Made by a program: the position numbers and the translations under genes. The notes under the pieces were generated by a model. The model had not been told where the DNA came from. It was given only the letters and a program-made list of their open reading frames with translations, and made no database searches. A DNA stretch of 59,110 bases from Lachnospiraceae bacterium (GTDB lineage: Bacteria > Bacillota > Clostridia > Lachnospirales > Lachnospiraceae): assembly GCA_009774625.1 (NCBI GenBank), contig VSOB01000010.1:1-59110 (forward strand), in the 5' to 3' direction. Shown here piece after piece: positions 34,001 to 41,470 of the stretch (positions are counted from its first letter, which is position 1; the number at the start of each line of letters is the position of its first letter).

Positions 34001-34313
34001 GAGCTGTCTGTACAAATTCCTTGTAATATTCCACTGCATGCACTACATCATCCAACTTGATGCACAGCTCGCAAAGCGAATAAATAATCATCCGTCCCCC
34101 CGGATAACGTTCATAGGCAAGCAGCAGTATTTCCCGGCTTTCTTCATATCTCCGGCTTAATTTATATAAATCGCTGACTGTACAGAGCATATTTACATTT
34201 TTTACCTTACGCCAGTCGATTGTATCCGCTATTTCCATCGCTTCCGCGTATTTCTTTCTTCCGATCAGGGTTTTGATTTCTTCTGAACGTATCTTATATT
34301 CATATTTATCCAA
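31014..34313 (-). CDS. Large TPR / low-complexity / degenerate AAA+ protein
   Basis: A 1099-residue protein I cannot name. Residues 1-190 are helical repeats of TPR type (VSDLYKLSRRYEESREILLLAYERYPGG and similar). Residues 230-850 are acidic, proline/glutamine-rich and probably disordered, with tandem 18-residue units at about 360-450 such as QTYAGMPQMQAYGGVSQP. The C-terminus (about 855-1090) has the shape of an AAA+ domain, but the P-loop reads TGDAGMGSIKLAKN without GK[T/S], and the Walker-B strand reads ALIVEGAG without the Asp-Glu pair, so it is likely a pseudo-ATPase. The start is a TTG 6 bp after GAGGTG; a longer frame starts at a GTG 10 codons upstream. It is co-transcribed with glgB from the promoter next to rsmA. 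Confidence 0.8.
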   Translation of the reverse strand: MDKYEYKIRSEEIKTLIGRKKYAEAMEIADTIDWRKVKNVNMLCTVSDLYKLSRRYEESREILLLAYERYPGGRMIIYSLCELCIKLDDVVHAVEYYKEFVQTAPRDNGRYVLQYKLYEAQEVTLEERIAVLEELKRREYREKWAYELAYLYHRIGLGTKCVEECDELILWFGEGKYVTKAMELKMLHAPLSPEQQKKYNKGKGGAVSAPAAPEPAAEPVAEEDDLDIQVKPLNVGEYATINLQRELAESMRQVLGEEESQQNAQPTIEYAAVRDSYTMNYTTDEIRDFQTELENNDLEIYEEDYQTDEFEEEEVRELQEQQEVYLPEEEYEEYEDYSGIETQPQMFYGDMQQAYVGMPQQEAYEQTYAEAPQSQPYGRELQPQVQSYGRAPQAQTYAGMPQMQAYGGVSQPQMYAETPQMQAYGGASQSQVYTGTPQIQIYKEQPQARVSAARPQPQTHRKVQSQATYHKPQPEISMEGPGEFTREILSNLLQDIEEPEKEETVHSDKKQYDPVPAEEEVFFEDPDTMELSLPPLEEAEPARVVRMSRTAEIPKIVQSSGEEILSPVTYYGKKQDQTQAPDQEETKEKEIAEIPAETEEEEVAVEASEEADNSDVQTASAEDMTQEKNRYDTLLTQEYDGQIRLAVTAEDEVEKQITGQMSIGDILEEWEKRKKEHEQKRAEAVRKRVKEQTGEIFSQFDASTKEGILAELDALAEETEKREKRRFSEEKEKDSDAVKEEEALPEVEELEEIEEMSLTEQFSQETREAVNEAVSAQMSPEEDNAAAKNAGNDEGNTETEEEPESVTESEEPAEEESHTEEPHEEEPAAPVKAEKQQRPEKKPAEKSEKIQRPMTAEEKKLFGPFIQTRSTKDQILDTLDHISLASYTGNVILTGDAGMGSIKLAKNIIKDIQMTDSNFSGRMAKITGQALNNKDMEKTFSKLSNGALIVEGAGELKEGTIKSMVKLLEQEGRGIIIILEDTRINMNRLLDNYKILHQNFNLRIDIEALDNDSLVLFAKKYALEREYAIDELGVLALYTRIAELQTSEHSVTTKEVKEIVEEAIHHADRKNMSHFMDVLLGKRYDDEDMIILREKDFVL
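32994..33250 (-). repeat. Tandem 54-bp coding repeats (18-residue Q/Y/P units)
   Basis: Inside the 1099-residue protein gene about three clear 54-bp units, plus degenerate half-units of 27 bp, repeat with the theme CATACGCCTGCATCTG on the plus strand. The protein reads Q-x-Y-x-G-x-P-Q-x-Q-x-Y-G-G-x-S-Q-P. Units differ at scattered bases, so the array is old or under coding constraint. Confidence 0.8.
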
Positions 34314-34366
34314 CGTATTCACCTCATATGGAACAATCCACACTACCCCATCTTTAAACTATTGTA

Positions 34367-34395
34367 AGTTTACCATAGCCATATGCATAAGTCAA
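34367..34395 (-). promoter_or_regulatory. Sigma-A promoter for the TPR/AAA-like protein and glgB
   Basis: On the minus strand TTGACT (34395-34390) and TAAACT (34372-34367) are 17 bp apart. The -35 box overlaps the rsmA stop codon, so the promoter lies at the very end of rsmA. Confidence 0.6.
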
Positions 34396-35252
34396 AAACA
34401 GATTCGATTACTTATCTCGGCAAATTGCCCCAATGTAAGAGCTTCTCCCCGGATGGACAGATCCAGATTCATCTCCTTCAGTACTTGTACGATCCGGTCC
34501 CTGGTCACCTGCAGAGTTCCTGCATTTACCAGACTGTTGACCAGTGTCTTTCTCCTTTGTCCGAAAGCTGCACGGATCAGTGCAAACATAAATTCCTGAT
34601 TCATTACCGAAACAGGATTCTCTTCATATCTGACCAGACGGATCACCGCACTGCCCACATTCGGTCTGGGCATAAAACAGCCCGGAGATACAAAAAACAT
34701 AATCTCCGGTTTCGCATAATACTGAACCGCCAGAGACAATGCACCATAATCTTTACTTCCAGGTCCGGCCTGCATCCTGTCTGCCACTTCTTTCTGTACC
34801 ATTATGGTAATACTCTGCAGAGGGACATGACTTTCAAACAATCCCATAATAATCGGAGTCGTAATATAGTAAGGGAGATTTGCCACCACCTTGACAGACT
34901 TTCCCCCGTTTTTTTCCCTTGCCAGAGCTGCGATATCCAGTTTCAGAATATCCTGATTGATAATCGTAACATTCTGATAGACAGCTAAGGTATCCTGCAG
35001 AATCGGAATCAACGCTTTATCGATTTCCACCGCAGTCACCCACCCTGCTGCCTCTGCCAGATATTGGGTCATCGTCCCGATTCCCGGCCCGATTTCCAAT
35101 ACAAAATCTTCTGATCCGATTTCGGCAGCCTGTACGATCTTTTCCAGTATATGACTGTCAATTAAAAAATTCTGTCCATATCGTTTCTGAAAATGAAACT
35201 GATATTTTTTCAGTATATCAGCGGTTCTGGTTGGATTTCCCAAATTTGCCAT
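34392..35252 (-). CDS. rsmA: 16S rRNA dimethyladenosine transferase (RsmA/KsgA)
   Basis: S-adenosylmethionine-dependent enzyme that dimethylates the two adjacent adenosines near the 3' end of 16S rRNA during 30S maturation. The 286-residue protein has the RsmA N-terminus QKRYGQNFLID, the SAM-binding motif LEIGPGIGTMTQYLAE, AVEIDKALIPIL, and the catalytic NLPYYITTPIIMGL. The length is normal. The ATG follows AGAGGATAAACG, 6 bp after the TatD gene stop, so the pair is an operon; this tatD-rsmA order is common in Firmicutes, often with an RNase M5 gene that is absent here. Confidence 0.96.
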   Translation of the reverse strand: MANLGNPTRTADILKKYQFHFQKRYGQNFLIDSHILEKIVQAAEIGSEDFVLEIGPGIGTMTQYLAEAAGWVTAVEIDKALIPILQDTLAVYQNVTIINQDILKLDIAALAREKNGGKSVKVVANLPYYITTPIIMGLFESHVPLQSITIMVQKEVADRMQAGPGSKDYGALSLAVQYYAKPEIMFFVSPGCFMPRPNVGSAVIRLVRYEENPVSVMNQEFMFALIRAAFGQRRKTLVNSLVNAGTLQVTRDRIVQVLKEMNLDLSIRGEALTLGQFAEISNRICF

Positions 35253-35258
35253 TGTCGT

Positions 35259-36035
35259 TTATCCTCTGCACGGTATCTGAAATAATTTTTCTGCATTGTT
35301 TCTTGTCATCTCTTCCACCTCTTCACAGGAAATCTCCCTGATCCGGGCAATCTCCCTGATAATATATGGAAGATTTAAAGAAGTATTGCGCTGCCCCCGA
35401 TTGGGAACCGGGGACAGATAAGGACTGTCTGTTTCCAATAAAATCCTTTCCAAAGGAATACAGGCAACCGCTTCCTTTAGTTTTCTGGCATTTGGAAATG
35501 TAATTACACCGCCAATGCCAAAATAAAAATCCAACTTCAGAAATTCTTCCGCCATTTCCTTTGTATAAGAAAAACAATGAATTACCCCTCCTGTTTTTTC
35601 TGCATGAAGCGCTTTCATCATATCCAATGTATCTTTTGCTGCTTCCCTGGAATGAATGATTACAGGAAGAGAAACCTCCTGTGCCAGAAGAAGCTGCCGC
35701 TCAAACCATTTTTTCTGAATGGACGGATCAGGCTCCTTCCAGTAATAATCCAGTCCGATCTCTCCTACAGCGACAATTTTTGGATTCTTACACTGCTCTT
35801 TCAGCCATGCGAAACTTTCCTCTGTCAATTCTCCTGTTTCACTGGGATGAACGCCCGCGGCACCATATAAAAAAGGACAGTTTTCCGTCAGTTCCACAAT
35901 CTTCTGAACAGAATCCAGACTGGAACCTGCGTTCACAACCGCTCCGATTCCAAGATCGGCCATCTGTGCAAACAACTCTTTTCTGTCATCATCAAATACT
36001 GCGTCATCATAATGTGCATGTGTCTCAAATATCAT
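35259..36035 (-). CDS. tatD: TatD family metal-dependent hydrolase (DNase)
   Basis: Cytosolic TIM-barrel nuclease of the amidohydrolase superfamily, 258 residues. Metal ligands are visible as the N-terminal ETHAHYDDAVFD (H-x-H), E in VAVGEIGLDYYW, H in PVIIHSREA, H in GGVIHCFSYT and D in LLETDSPYLSP. RGQRNTSLNLPYI is the usual C-terminal signature of the family. The ATG follows CAGGAGTTATTT. It is first in a two-gene unit with rsmA. Members act as 3'-5' DNases or RNases; the physiological substrate here is not known. Confidence 0.95.
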   Translation of the reverse strand: MIFETHAHYDDAVFDDDRKELFAQMADLGIGAVVNAGSSLDSVQKIVELTENCPFLYGAAGVHPSETGELTEESFAWLKEQCKNPKIVAVGEIGLDYYWKEPDPSIQKKWFERQLLLAQEVSLPVIIHSREAAKDTLDMMKALHAEKTGGVIHCFSYTKEMAEEFLKLDFYFGIGGVITFPNARKLKEAVACIPLERILLETDSPYLSPVPNRGQRNTSLNLPYIIREIARIREISCEEVEEMTRNNAEKLFQIPCRG

Positions 36036-36114
36036 AAATAACTCCTGTTTTCTTTAACAAAAATTTATATTTTTCACAAAATTAAGATAAAATTCATTTT
36101 TTTATAAAAAACTC

Positions 36115-36143
36115 TTGCAAACCCCAACATATTATACTATAAT
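36115..36143 (+). promoter_or_regulatory. Promoter for tRNA-Lys
   Basis: TTGCAA (36115-36120) and a perfect TATAAT (36138-36143) with a 17-bp spacer place a start near 36150, 25 bp ahead of the tRNA. Confidence 0.75.
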
Positions 36144-36174
36144 CATTATTGTGTTGTAAACAAGTAAAACATAA

Positions 36175-36247
36175 GCGCCTTTAGCTCAGCTGGCAGAGCA
36201 CCTGACTCTTAATCAGGGTGTCCAGGGTTCGAACCCCTGAAGGCGCA
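36175..36247 (+). tRNA. tRNA-Lys (anticodon CTT)
   Basis: A complete 73-nt cloverleaf: acceptor GCGCCTT with AAGGCGC, D-arm GCTC/GAGC, anticodon stem CCTGA/TCAGG with loop CTCTTAA (anticodon CTT, reading AAG), T-arm CAGGG/CCCTG with loop TTCGAAC, and discriminator A. The CCA end is not encoded. It has its own promoter and terminator and points toward the origin, against the direction of replication. Confidence 0.97.
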
Positions 36248-36253
36248 CTTATG

Positions 36254-36299
36254 AGTACCATTTTTGAGGCAGTGCGGCCTTGGGGATGGTGCTTTTTTT
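36254..36299 (+). terminator. Terminator after tRNA-Lys
   Basis: AGTACCAT pairs with ATGGTGCT (one G-U) and is followed by seven T residues, just 7 bp after the tRNA. Confidence 0.8.
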
Positions 36300-36300
36300 A

Positions 36301-36328
36301 TTGCAAATATCTTCTCATCTGCTATAAT
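36301..36328 (+). promoter_or_regulatory. Promoter for the SIMPL-domain gene
   Basis: TTGCAA (36301-36306) and TATAAT (36323-36328) with a 16-bp spacer follow directly on the tRNA terminator and lie about 50 bp before the gene. Confidence 0.65.
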
Positions 36329-36376
36329 AGCATTATCAATTGTTTTTATCAATGGATTTGAAAGGGGAGAATTGTT

Positions 36377-37195
36377 ATGTATGGGAACATGTATGGAAAT
36401 GAAAATGAAACGGTCCAGTCACAGGAGACGCAGGGGAAACCGCCTGTAAAACCGTTTAACACGGCTGTCCTGGTTGCACTGATCGCAGGTATTTCAGCGA
36501 TTATTTGCGTCACTATCTTTTCCGGCAACTTTGCGAAATATAAGAAATATTCCGCAGGCAGCGGGATCACCGTTACCGGCTCTGCAAGCTGTGATTTTGA
36601 ATCGGATCTGATTGTCTGGAGGGGAAGTTTCTCTTCCTACGGCCCTACACCGAAAAGCGCTTATCAGTCTATTAAAAATGATGCGGATGTGATTAAAAAA
36701 TACCTGATGGACAACGGTATTTCCGAATCTGAGCTTTCTTTCAGTTCAGTTTCCATCTCGCAGAGATGGATCACTGAGTACAATGACGAGGGAGAACGGA
36801 TCGGGGAATATCTGGATGGTTATGATCTGTATCAGTCCGTTACCGTCACTTCTGAGGATATAGATAAGGTAGATTCCATTTCCAGAGATATTACTAAGCT
36901 GATCGAAGCCAACATTGAATTTGAATCCGATTCTCCGGAATACTACTATACAAAACTGGATGAACTGAAGCTGGATTTGATTGAACAAGCCACTGAAAAT
37001 GCGAAGATGAGAGCCGATATTATTGTAAACGGTACAAACGCCAAAACGACACGCCTTCTCAGCGCCAATCTGGGAGTATTCCAGATCACCGCACAAAATT
37101 CCGATTCAGAATACAGCTATGGCGGTGCTTTCGATACCAGTTCTAAAAATAAAACGGCTACCATTACCGTAAAGCTGAATTATGCAACCGATTAA
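36377..37195 (+). CDS. SIMPL (DUF541) domain membrane-anchored protein
   Basis: A 272-residue protein with a short cytoplasmic N-terminus, one membrane segment (about 27-49, FNTAVLVALIAGISAIICVTI) and an extracellular SIMPL/DUF541 domain from about residue 62 to the end. The domain begins ITVTGSASCDFESDLIVW, the usual G-x-G/S-x opening, and contains LMDNGISESELSFSSVSIS and the central ENAKMRADIIVNG motif. These proteins oligomerise and some are linked to stress or cell-surface functions; no enzymatic activity is known. The ATG follows GAAAGGGGAGAA. It has its own promoter and a terminator hairpin follows. Homologues are common in Firmicutes and Proteobacteria. Confidence 0.88.
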   Translation: MYGNMYGNENETVQSQETQGKPPVKPFNTAVLVALIAGISAIICVTIFSGNFAKYKKYSAGSGITVTGSASCDFESDLIVWRGSFSSYGPTPKSAYQSIKNDADVIKKYLMDNGISESELSFSSVSISQRWITEYNDEGERIGEYLDGYDLYQSVTVTSEDIDKVDSISRDITKLIEANIEFESDSPEYYYTKLDELKLDLIEQATENAKMRADIIVNGTNAKTTRLLSANLGVFQITAQNSDSEYSYGGAFDTSSKNKTATITVKLNYATD

Positions 37196-37252
37196 TGATA
37201 GAAAGTTTCTGAAACCTGCTTTTTTGTTACAATAAATAACATTTGTTACATA

Positions 37253-37290
37253 AGCCCGGCGGATTGTTTTTACTGCCGGGTTATTTTATT
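37253..37290 (+). terminator. Terminator after the SIMPL-domain gene
   Basis: CCCGGC (37255-37260) pairs with GCCGGG (37275-37280), extended by weaker pairs, and is followed by the T-rich tract TTATTTTATT. Confidence 0.75.
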
Positions 37291-37330
37291 CATGGCAATG
37301 GAAAGACCCCAAAGCGTGCTGTCCATTGTT
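37288..37330 (+). repeat. 43-nt structured element, copy 1
   Basis: This element is 32/43 identical without gaps to a second copy ahead of mnmE. It begins ATTCATGGCAATGG and ends CCATTGTT, and CAATGGA pairs with TCCATTG. It lies between a terminator and the TTG start of the next gene. The equivalent stem in the other copy has a G-C replaced by A-T, a compensatory change. It also reads in frame as a short peptide ending SVLSIV. Confidence 0.6.
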
Positions 37331-37353
37331 TTAATTCACAGAAAGGAAAGACG

Positions 37354-38319
37354 TTGAGAAAAATCTTAAACAAATATAGGAAATCCATAATCCTTTCACT
37401 GTGTATTTTCCTGATCCTTATTATTTTTATTTTGACAGCCGCCCATCACTGTAAATCACAGACTCATATTTATGCAGAAGATTATCCCGCCATCTATCAG
37501 GAGCAGCTTCACATTATGTTCGGCCCGGATTATCAGATCAGTGAAAAAGAAACTGTCATAATAGAAGCGGTAAATTGTGACTGCGGCTTTCATACCGACG
37601 GATATCAATATGACGTATGGGAGATCACCTATCAGGATCAGGCCGGATATACCTATACCCAGAAACTGAACAATATGGACAGACTGGAAAAGCAACAGAT
37701 CGGATGGCTGGAAAAGCAACTGGGTAACTATTACAAACAAAAATATATGATCGAACCTTTTCCGGAAAATACTTTCCAGGATTTATCATCCAAAAATTGG
37801 TATGGAAAATCATATTGCTTTATTTTTTTCGGCAATCCCGTCATCAGCTATACAATGGATCAGAAAGAAGAATATGACAAAACCGAAGCGGCAGAAATTG
37901 CATATAAAAATCAGCTTTTACAGAGCCTTCAGGATGAAAACCATATGATTCAGTTTTATCGTCTGAATTACAAAACCATATTCCAACGCTTTCCCCTGAA
38001 AGTTTCCATGCATTTTTCTATTGACGATACCACACTGATGAAAGAGATACAGAAGGACAAAACATCGATCACAATAAAAGAAATAAAACTGATACAGGAC
38101 ATCTTATCTGTTATGAAAGCGTTTAATGAAGCATCAAATGATACCTGCAATCTGGAAGTTTATATTAACCTCGATAACGGTTCCAAATATTTATATGACG
38201 ATACAAAATCACGTAATTATAAAATCTTGTGCGGAGAATGGTTTCAGGAAGATTCTGAGGATCCCTACGGAGGCTATGACTGGCAGCTCTTTTATGCCTG
38301 CGAAGGAGTTTTCTGGTAA
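37354..38319 (+). CDS. Uncharacterised single-pass or secreted protein
   Basis: A 321-residue protein I cannot place in a family. It has a basic N-terminus and one hydrophobic segment (about 10-27, SIILSLCIFLILIIFILTA) that may be a signal peptide or anchor, then a polar extracellular region rich in Tyr, Asp and Gln with several charged short helices. The cysteine just after the helix (AAHHCKSQ) lacks a normal lipobox. The start is a TTG after CAGAAAGGAAAG; the longer frame beginning 37 codons upstream is spoiled by the terminator and repeat it would cover. It is separated from the SIMPL gene by a terminator but follows on the same strand. Confidence 0.72.
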   Translation: MRKILNKYRKSIILSLCIFLILIIFILTAAHHCKSQTHIYAEDYPAIYQEQLHIMFGPDYQISEKETVIIEAVNCDCGFHTDGYQYDVWEITYQDQAGYTYTQKLNNMDRLEKQQIGWLEKQLGNYYKQKYMIEPFPENTFQDLSSKNWYGKSYCFIFFGNPVISYTMDQKEEYDKTEAAEIAYKNQLLQSLQDENHMIQFYRLNYKTIFQRFPLKVSMHFSIDDTTLMKEIQKDKTSITIKEIKLIQDILSVMKAFNEASNDTCNLEVYINLDNGSKYLYDDTKSRNYKILCGEWFQEDSEDPYGGYDWQLFYACEGVFW

Positions 38320-38331
38320 TATGAAAAACGC

Positions 38332-38369
38332 AAAAGAAGAGCTGTCAGCATGCTACAGCTCTTCTTTTT
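38332..38369. terminator. Bidirectional terminator between convergent genes
   Basis: AAAAGAAGAGCTGT pairs with ACAGCTCTTCTTTT around a short loop, with A and T runs on both sides. It serves the plus-strand unknown gene and the minus-strand HAD gene, whose last codons and stop lie within it. Confidence 0.85.
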
Positions 38370-39012
38370 CCAGTGCTTTTTTCAATTCTGTCAAAGAATC
38401 ATATTTCCGATATAACAGCGCCGAAATCTCTGCATCCGGCTGCACCAGATCGGGTATCATCACAGCCTTCATACCGGCCGCATGGGCAGCCCGGATGCCA
38501 TTGGGGGAATCCTCCACCGCTATCACTTCTTCCGGCGGCATATGTACTGCTTCACAGGCTTTCAGATAAATATCAGGTCTTGGCTTACTCAAAGCCACCT
38601 GATCTCCTCCTATAATAGCCTGAAAATAATCAAGCAGCCCGGAAAGTTTCATATGACTCATAATCGTCTTTGTGCTGGAGGAAGAAGCCACACCGACGAT
38701 AAACTCTTTCTCCTTTAAATACTTAAGAATCTCCTTAGTACCTTTCATCAAAGGCAGCCCTTCTCTGTCAATCTTATCCTGCATCAACTGTCTGCCTGCC
38801 GTTAAAAACTCTTCCGCATCAAACTCCTGTCCGAACTGATTCTGAAACTGGAGAATAATATCTGCCCGGTTTCTTCCGATACAGTCATTGGTCAGATCTG
38901 CAATATCTCCCAGATTCCGTTCCTCTGCCAATTGAAACCAGGCCTGGGATGACATAATCTCCGTATCGAATAAAACACCGTCCATATCAAAAATAATTGC
39001 CCTTTTTTTCAT
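38353..39012 (-). CDS. HAD family phosphatase (beta-phosphoglucomutase-like)
   Basis: A 219-residue haloacid-dehalogenase-superfamily hydrolase of subfamily IA. Motif I is IIFDMDGVLFDTE with the nucleophile Asp and the acid Asp, motif II is VGVASSSSTKT, the lysine is in LSKPRPDIYLKA and motif IV is VIAVEDSPNGIRAA. The all-helical cap sits between motifs I and II, as in beta-phosphoglucomutases and sugar-phosphate phosphatases, so the substrate is probably a small phosphosugar but cannot be fixed. The ATG (MKKRAIIFD) is preferred; a TTG 4 codons upstream, overlapping tyrS, also has a GGAAAG site. The gene follows tyrS with at most slight overlap and ends in a bidirectional terminator. Confidence 0.9.
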   Translation of the reverse strand: MKKRAIIFDMDGVLFDTEIMSSQAWFQLAEERNLGDIADLTNDCIGRNRADIILQFQNQFGQEFDAEEFLTAGRQLMQDKIDREGLPLMKGTKEILKYLKEKEFIVGVASSSSTKTIMSHMKLSGLLDYFQAIIGGDQVALSKPRPDIYLKACEAVHMPPEEVIAVEDSPNGIRAAHAAGMKAVMIPDLVQPDAEISALLYRKYDSLTELKKALEKEEL

Positions 39013-39013
39013 C

Positions 39014-40234
39014 TTATTTAACAACTACTTTCCGGAAATTTTTCTTGCCTCTCTTTATGACAATACCGTCAGAAAAATAAGACTTTTCATATTCCTTCTT
39101 AATGTCCGTTTCTTTTTCCCCTTCCAGGGAAACGCCGCCCTGTTCTATGGCACGTCTGCCCTCCGATCTGCTGGATACCAGGCCGGACTTTACAAGAACG
39201 CTGATCAGATCAATCTTTCCTTCTGCAAAATCCTCTTCTCTCAGCTCTGCAGTAGGCATTTCCGCCGCATTTCCCGTGGAAAACAGCGCTCTTGCACCTT
39301 CCTGTGCCTTATTGGCTTCCTCTTCTCCATGCACCAGTTTTGTCAGCTCATAGGCAAGTACTTCTTTGGCCTGGTTTAACTGGCTTCCTTCCCATGCATC
39401 CATCCGGTCGATCTCCTCCAGTGACAGGAAAGTCAGCATACGGATACATTTCAGCACATCCGCATCCGCAACATTTCTCCAATATTGATAAAATTCAAAC
39501 GGAGAAGTCTTATTGGGATCCAGCCATACCGCACCTTTCTGGGTCTTACCCATTTTCTTTCCTTCGGAATTTAAAAGCAGCGTAATGGTCATGGCATAGG
39601 CATCCTTGCCCAGCTTACGCCGGATCAGTTCTGTGCCGCCCAGCATATTACTCCACTGGTCATCTCCGCCAAACTGCATATTGCATCCGTATTTTTGGAA
39701 CAGCTCATAGAAATCATAGCTCTGCATAATCATATAGTTAAACTCAAGAAATGACAGACCCTTTTCCATTCTCTGTTTATAACATTCTGCCGTCAGCATA
39801 CGGTTGACCGAAAAATGTGCACCCACTTCCCGAAGCAGCTCAACATAATTCAGATCCATCAGCCAGTCCGCATTGTTAACCATCAGAGCCTTACCTTCAG
39901 AAAAATCAATAAAACGGCTCATCTGTTTTTTAAAACAATCACAATTGTGCTGAATCTGCTCTACTGTCATCATAGTACGCATATCTGTTCTACCGGAAGG
40001 ATCCCCCACCATTCCGGTACCGCCCCCAATCAGGGCTATAGGCTTATTTCCTGCCATCTGCAGACGCTTCATCAGACACAGAGCCATAAAATGACCTACA
40101 TGGAGACTGTCTGCGGTAGGGTCAAATCCAATATAAAAAGTTGCCTTTCCATGATTGATCAGCTCTTTTATTTCTTCTTCATCTGTCAATTGGGCAAGCA
40201 GCCCCCTTGCCTTTAATTCTTCAAATATTGTCAT
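39014..40234 (-). CDS. tyrS: Tyrosyl-tRNA synthetase
   Basis: Class I aminoacyl-tRNA synthetase that charges tRNA-Tyr, 406 residues. The HIGH motif is DSLHVGHFMAL, the KMSKS motif is the bacterial variant GKKMGKTQKGAVW, and the tyrosine pocket lies in YDFYELFQKYGCNMQFGGDDQW. The C-terminal 65 residues (RSEGRRAIEQGGVSLEGEK) are an S4 RNA-binding domain. The ATG follows GAGGAGAAAC. No T-box leader is seen: the gene starts only 15 bp after the antiporter gene, so it is transcribed from further upstream, not by a tRNA-sensing leader. Confidence 0.97.
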   Translation of the reverse strand: MTIFEELKARGLLAQLTDEEEIKELINHGKATFYIGFDPTADSLHVGHFMALCLMKRLQMAGNKPIALIGGGTGMVGDPSGRTDMRTMMTVEQIQHNCDCFKKQMSRFIDFSEGKALMVNNADWLMDLNYVELLREVGAHFSVNRMLTAECYKQRMEKGLSFLEFNYMIMQSYDFYELFQKYGCNMQFGGDDQWSNMLGGTELIRRKLGKDAYAMTITLLLNSEGKKMGKTQKGAVWLDPNKTSPFEFYQYWRNVADADVLKCIRMLTFLSLEEIDRMDAWEGSQLNQAKEVLAYELTKLVHGEEEANKAQEGARALFSTGNAAEMPTAELREEDFAEGKIDLISVLVKSGLVSSRSEGRRAIEQGGVSLEGEKETDIKKEYEKSYFSDGIVIKRGKKNFRKVVVK

Positions 40235-40249
40235 TTTGTTTCTCCTCTT

Positions 40250-41452
40250 TTATGTATTGTAAGGATCCATTTCAATCAGATCTTCCTGCTTTGACGCATA
40301 TAAAATCTTCAGGATAATCGGCGTGGCAATAGAAGATACAATAATGAGCAAAATCACAGAGGTAAAATACACCGGCGACATCAATCCTACCGAAAGCCCC
40401 TTTTGTGCCACGATCAGAGCCACCTCACCCCTGGTCATCATGCCCACACCGATTTTCATGGAATCATTACCTCTGAATCTGCAGATTTTTGCCATCAGTC
40501 CGCAGCCTACGATTTTACTGATCAGTCCCACAGCCACAAATGCAATGGAAAAGATAAAAATATCCATTGTCAGATTGTCGATATTGGTTTTCAAACCTAT
40601 GCTGGCAAAAAAGATGGGGCCGAACAGCATATAAGAGTTTACGTCCATTTTACGCGCTATGTAATCTGCATCCTTTACACTGCACAGAATAATACCTGCC
40701 ACATAAGCACCCGTAATATCTGCAATACCGAAATATCGTTCTGCCACATAAGCCATTGCCAGACAAAAAGCAAACCCGGTAATGGGGATTCTTCTTGTAT
40801 GTGTATATCGTTCGTCTATCATGGCAAAAATATGATAGGCAATAAAACCAACCACAATAGCAAATACAAAAAACAATAAAGTGCTGATTACAACCTTGAA
40901 CGGATTGGAGTCCGGGCTTTTAAATCCAATGACAAAAGTCAGTACCACAATGCCGATTACATCGTCAATGATCGCCGCACTTAATATGGTGGTCCCCACG
41001 TGCCCTTTCAGTTTTCCCATTTCTTTCAGACATTCCACGGTAATGCTGACCGACGTGGCAGTCAGTATCGTACCCATAAATACTGCCTTGTAAAACTCCT
41101 CACTGCCCCAGGGAGACACGCCGTAAAACGCCATATACAGCCCTGCTCCGCATATCAGAGGAACAAATACACCGCAGCACGCGATCAGAAATGCCACCGG
41201 TCCTGTCTTAATCAATTCCTTTAAGTCTGTTTCCAGCCCTGCCGAAAACATCAGAAGAATCACACCGATTTCAGCCATTTCTGTCAGAAAAACGGTCTGA
41301 CTGACCCACCCGAATACACAGGGACCAATCAAAAGCCCCGCTATAATCTCACCCACAACCTGAGGCGCCCGGCATTTTCTTGCCAGAATACCAAACACCT
41401 TCGCTATAATAATAATAATTGCCAGATCTTTAAATACTGTATATGCTTCCAT
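40250..41452 (-). CDS. CPA2-family cation:proton antiporter (KefB/NhaS3-like)
   Basis: Integral membrane antiporter of 400 residues with about 12 hydrophobic segments. The N-terminal hairpin RAPQVVGEIIAGLLIGPCVFGW and FSAGLETDLKELIKTGP are hallmarks of the monovalent cation:proton antiporter-2 family, and the DDVIGIVVL-type motif in AAIIDDVIGIVVLTFVIG is the ion-binding double aspartate. There is no C-terminal TrkA-N domain, unlike KefB/KefC, so Na+/H+ or K+/H+ exchange without NAD gating is likely. It lies 18 bp after gyrA and 15 bp before tyrS on one strand. Confidence 0.9.
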   Translation of the reverse strand: MEAYTVFKDLAIIIIIAKVFGILARKCRAPQVVGEIIAGLLIGPCVFGWVSQTVFLTEMAEIGVILLMFSAGLETDLKELIKTGPVAFLIACCGVFVPLICGAGLYMAFYGVSPWGSEEFYKAVFMGTILTATSVSITVECLKEMGKLKGHVGTTILSAAIIDDVIGIVVLTFVIGFKSPDSNPFKVVISTLLFFVFAIVVGFIAYHIFAMIDERYTHTRRIPITGFAFCLAMAYVAERYFGIADITGAYVAGIILCSVKDADYIARKMDVNSYMLFGPIFFASIGLKTNIDNLTMDIFIFSIAFVAVGLISKIVGCGLMAKICRFRGNDSMKIGVGMMTRGEVALIVAQKGLSVGLMSPVYFTSVILLIIVSSIATPIILKILYASKQEDLIEMDPYNT

Positions 41453-41470
41453 GTTATACTACCCCTTTTG

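Noticed and set aside
40234..40250. T-box leader expected ahead of tyrS
   Set aside because: Only 15 bp separate tyrS from the antiporter gene, with no specifier loop or antiterminator sequence.
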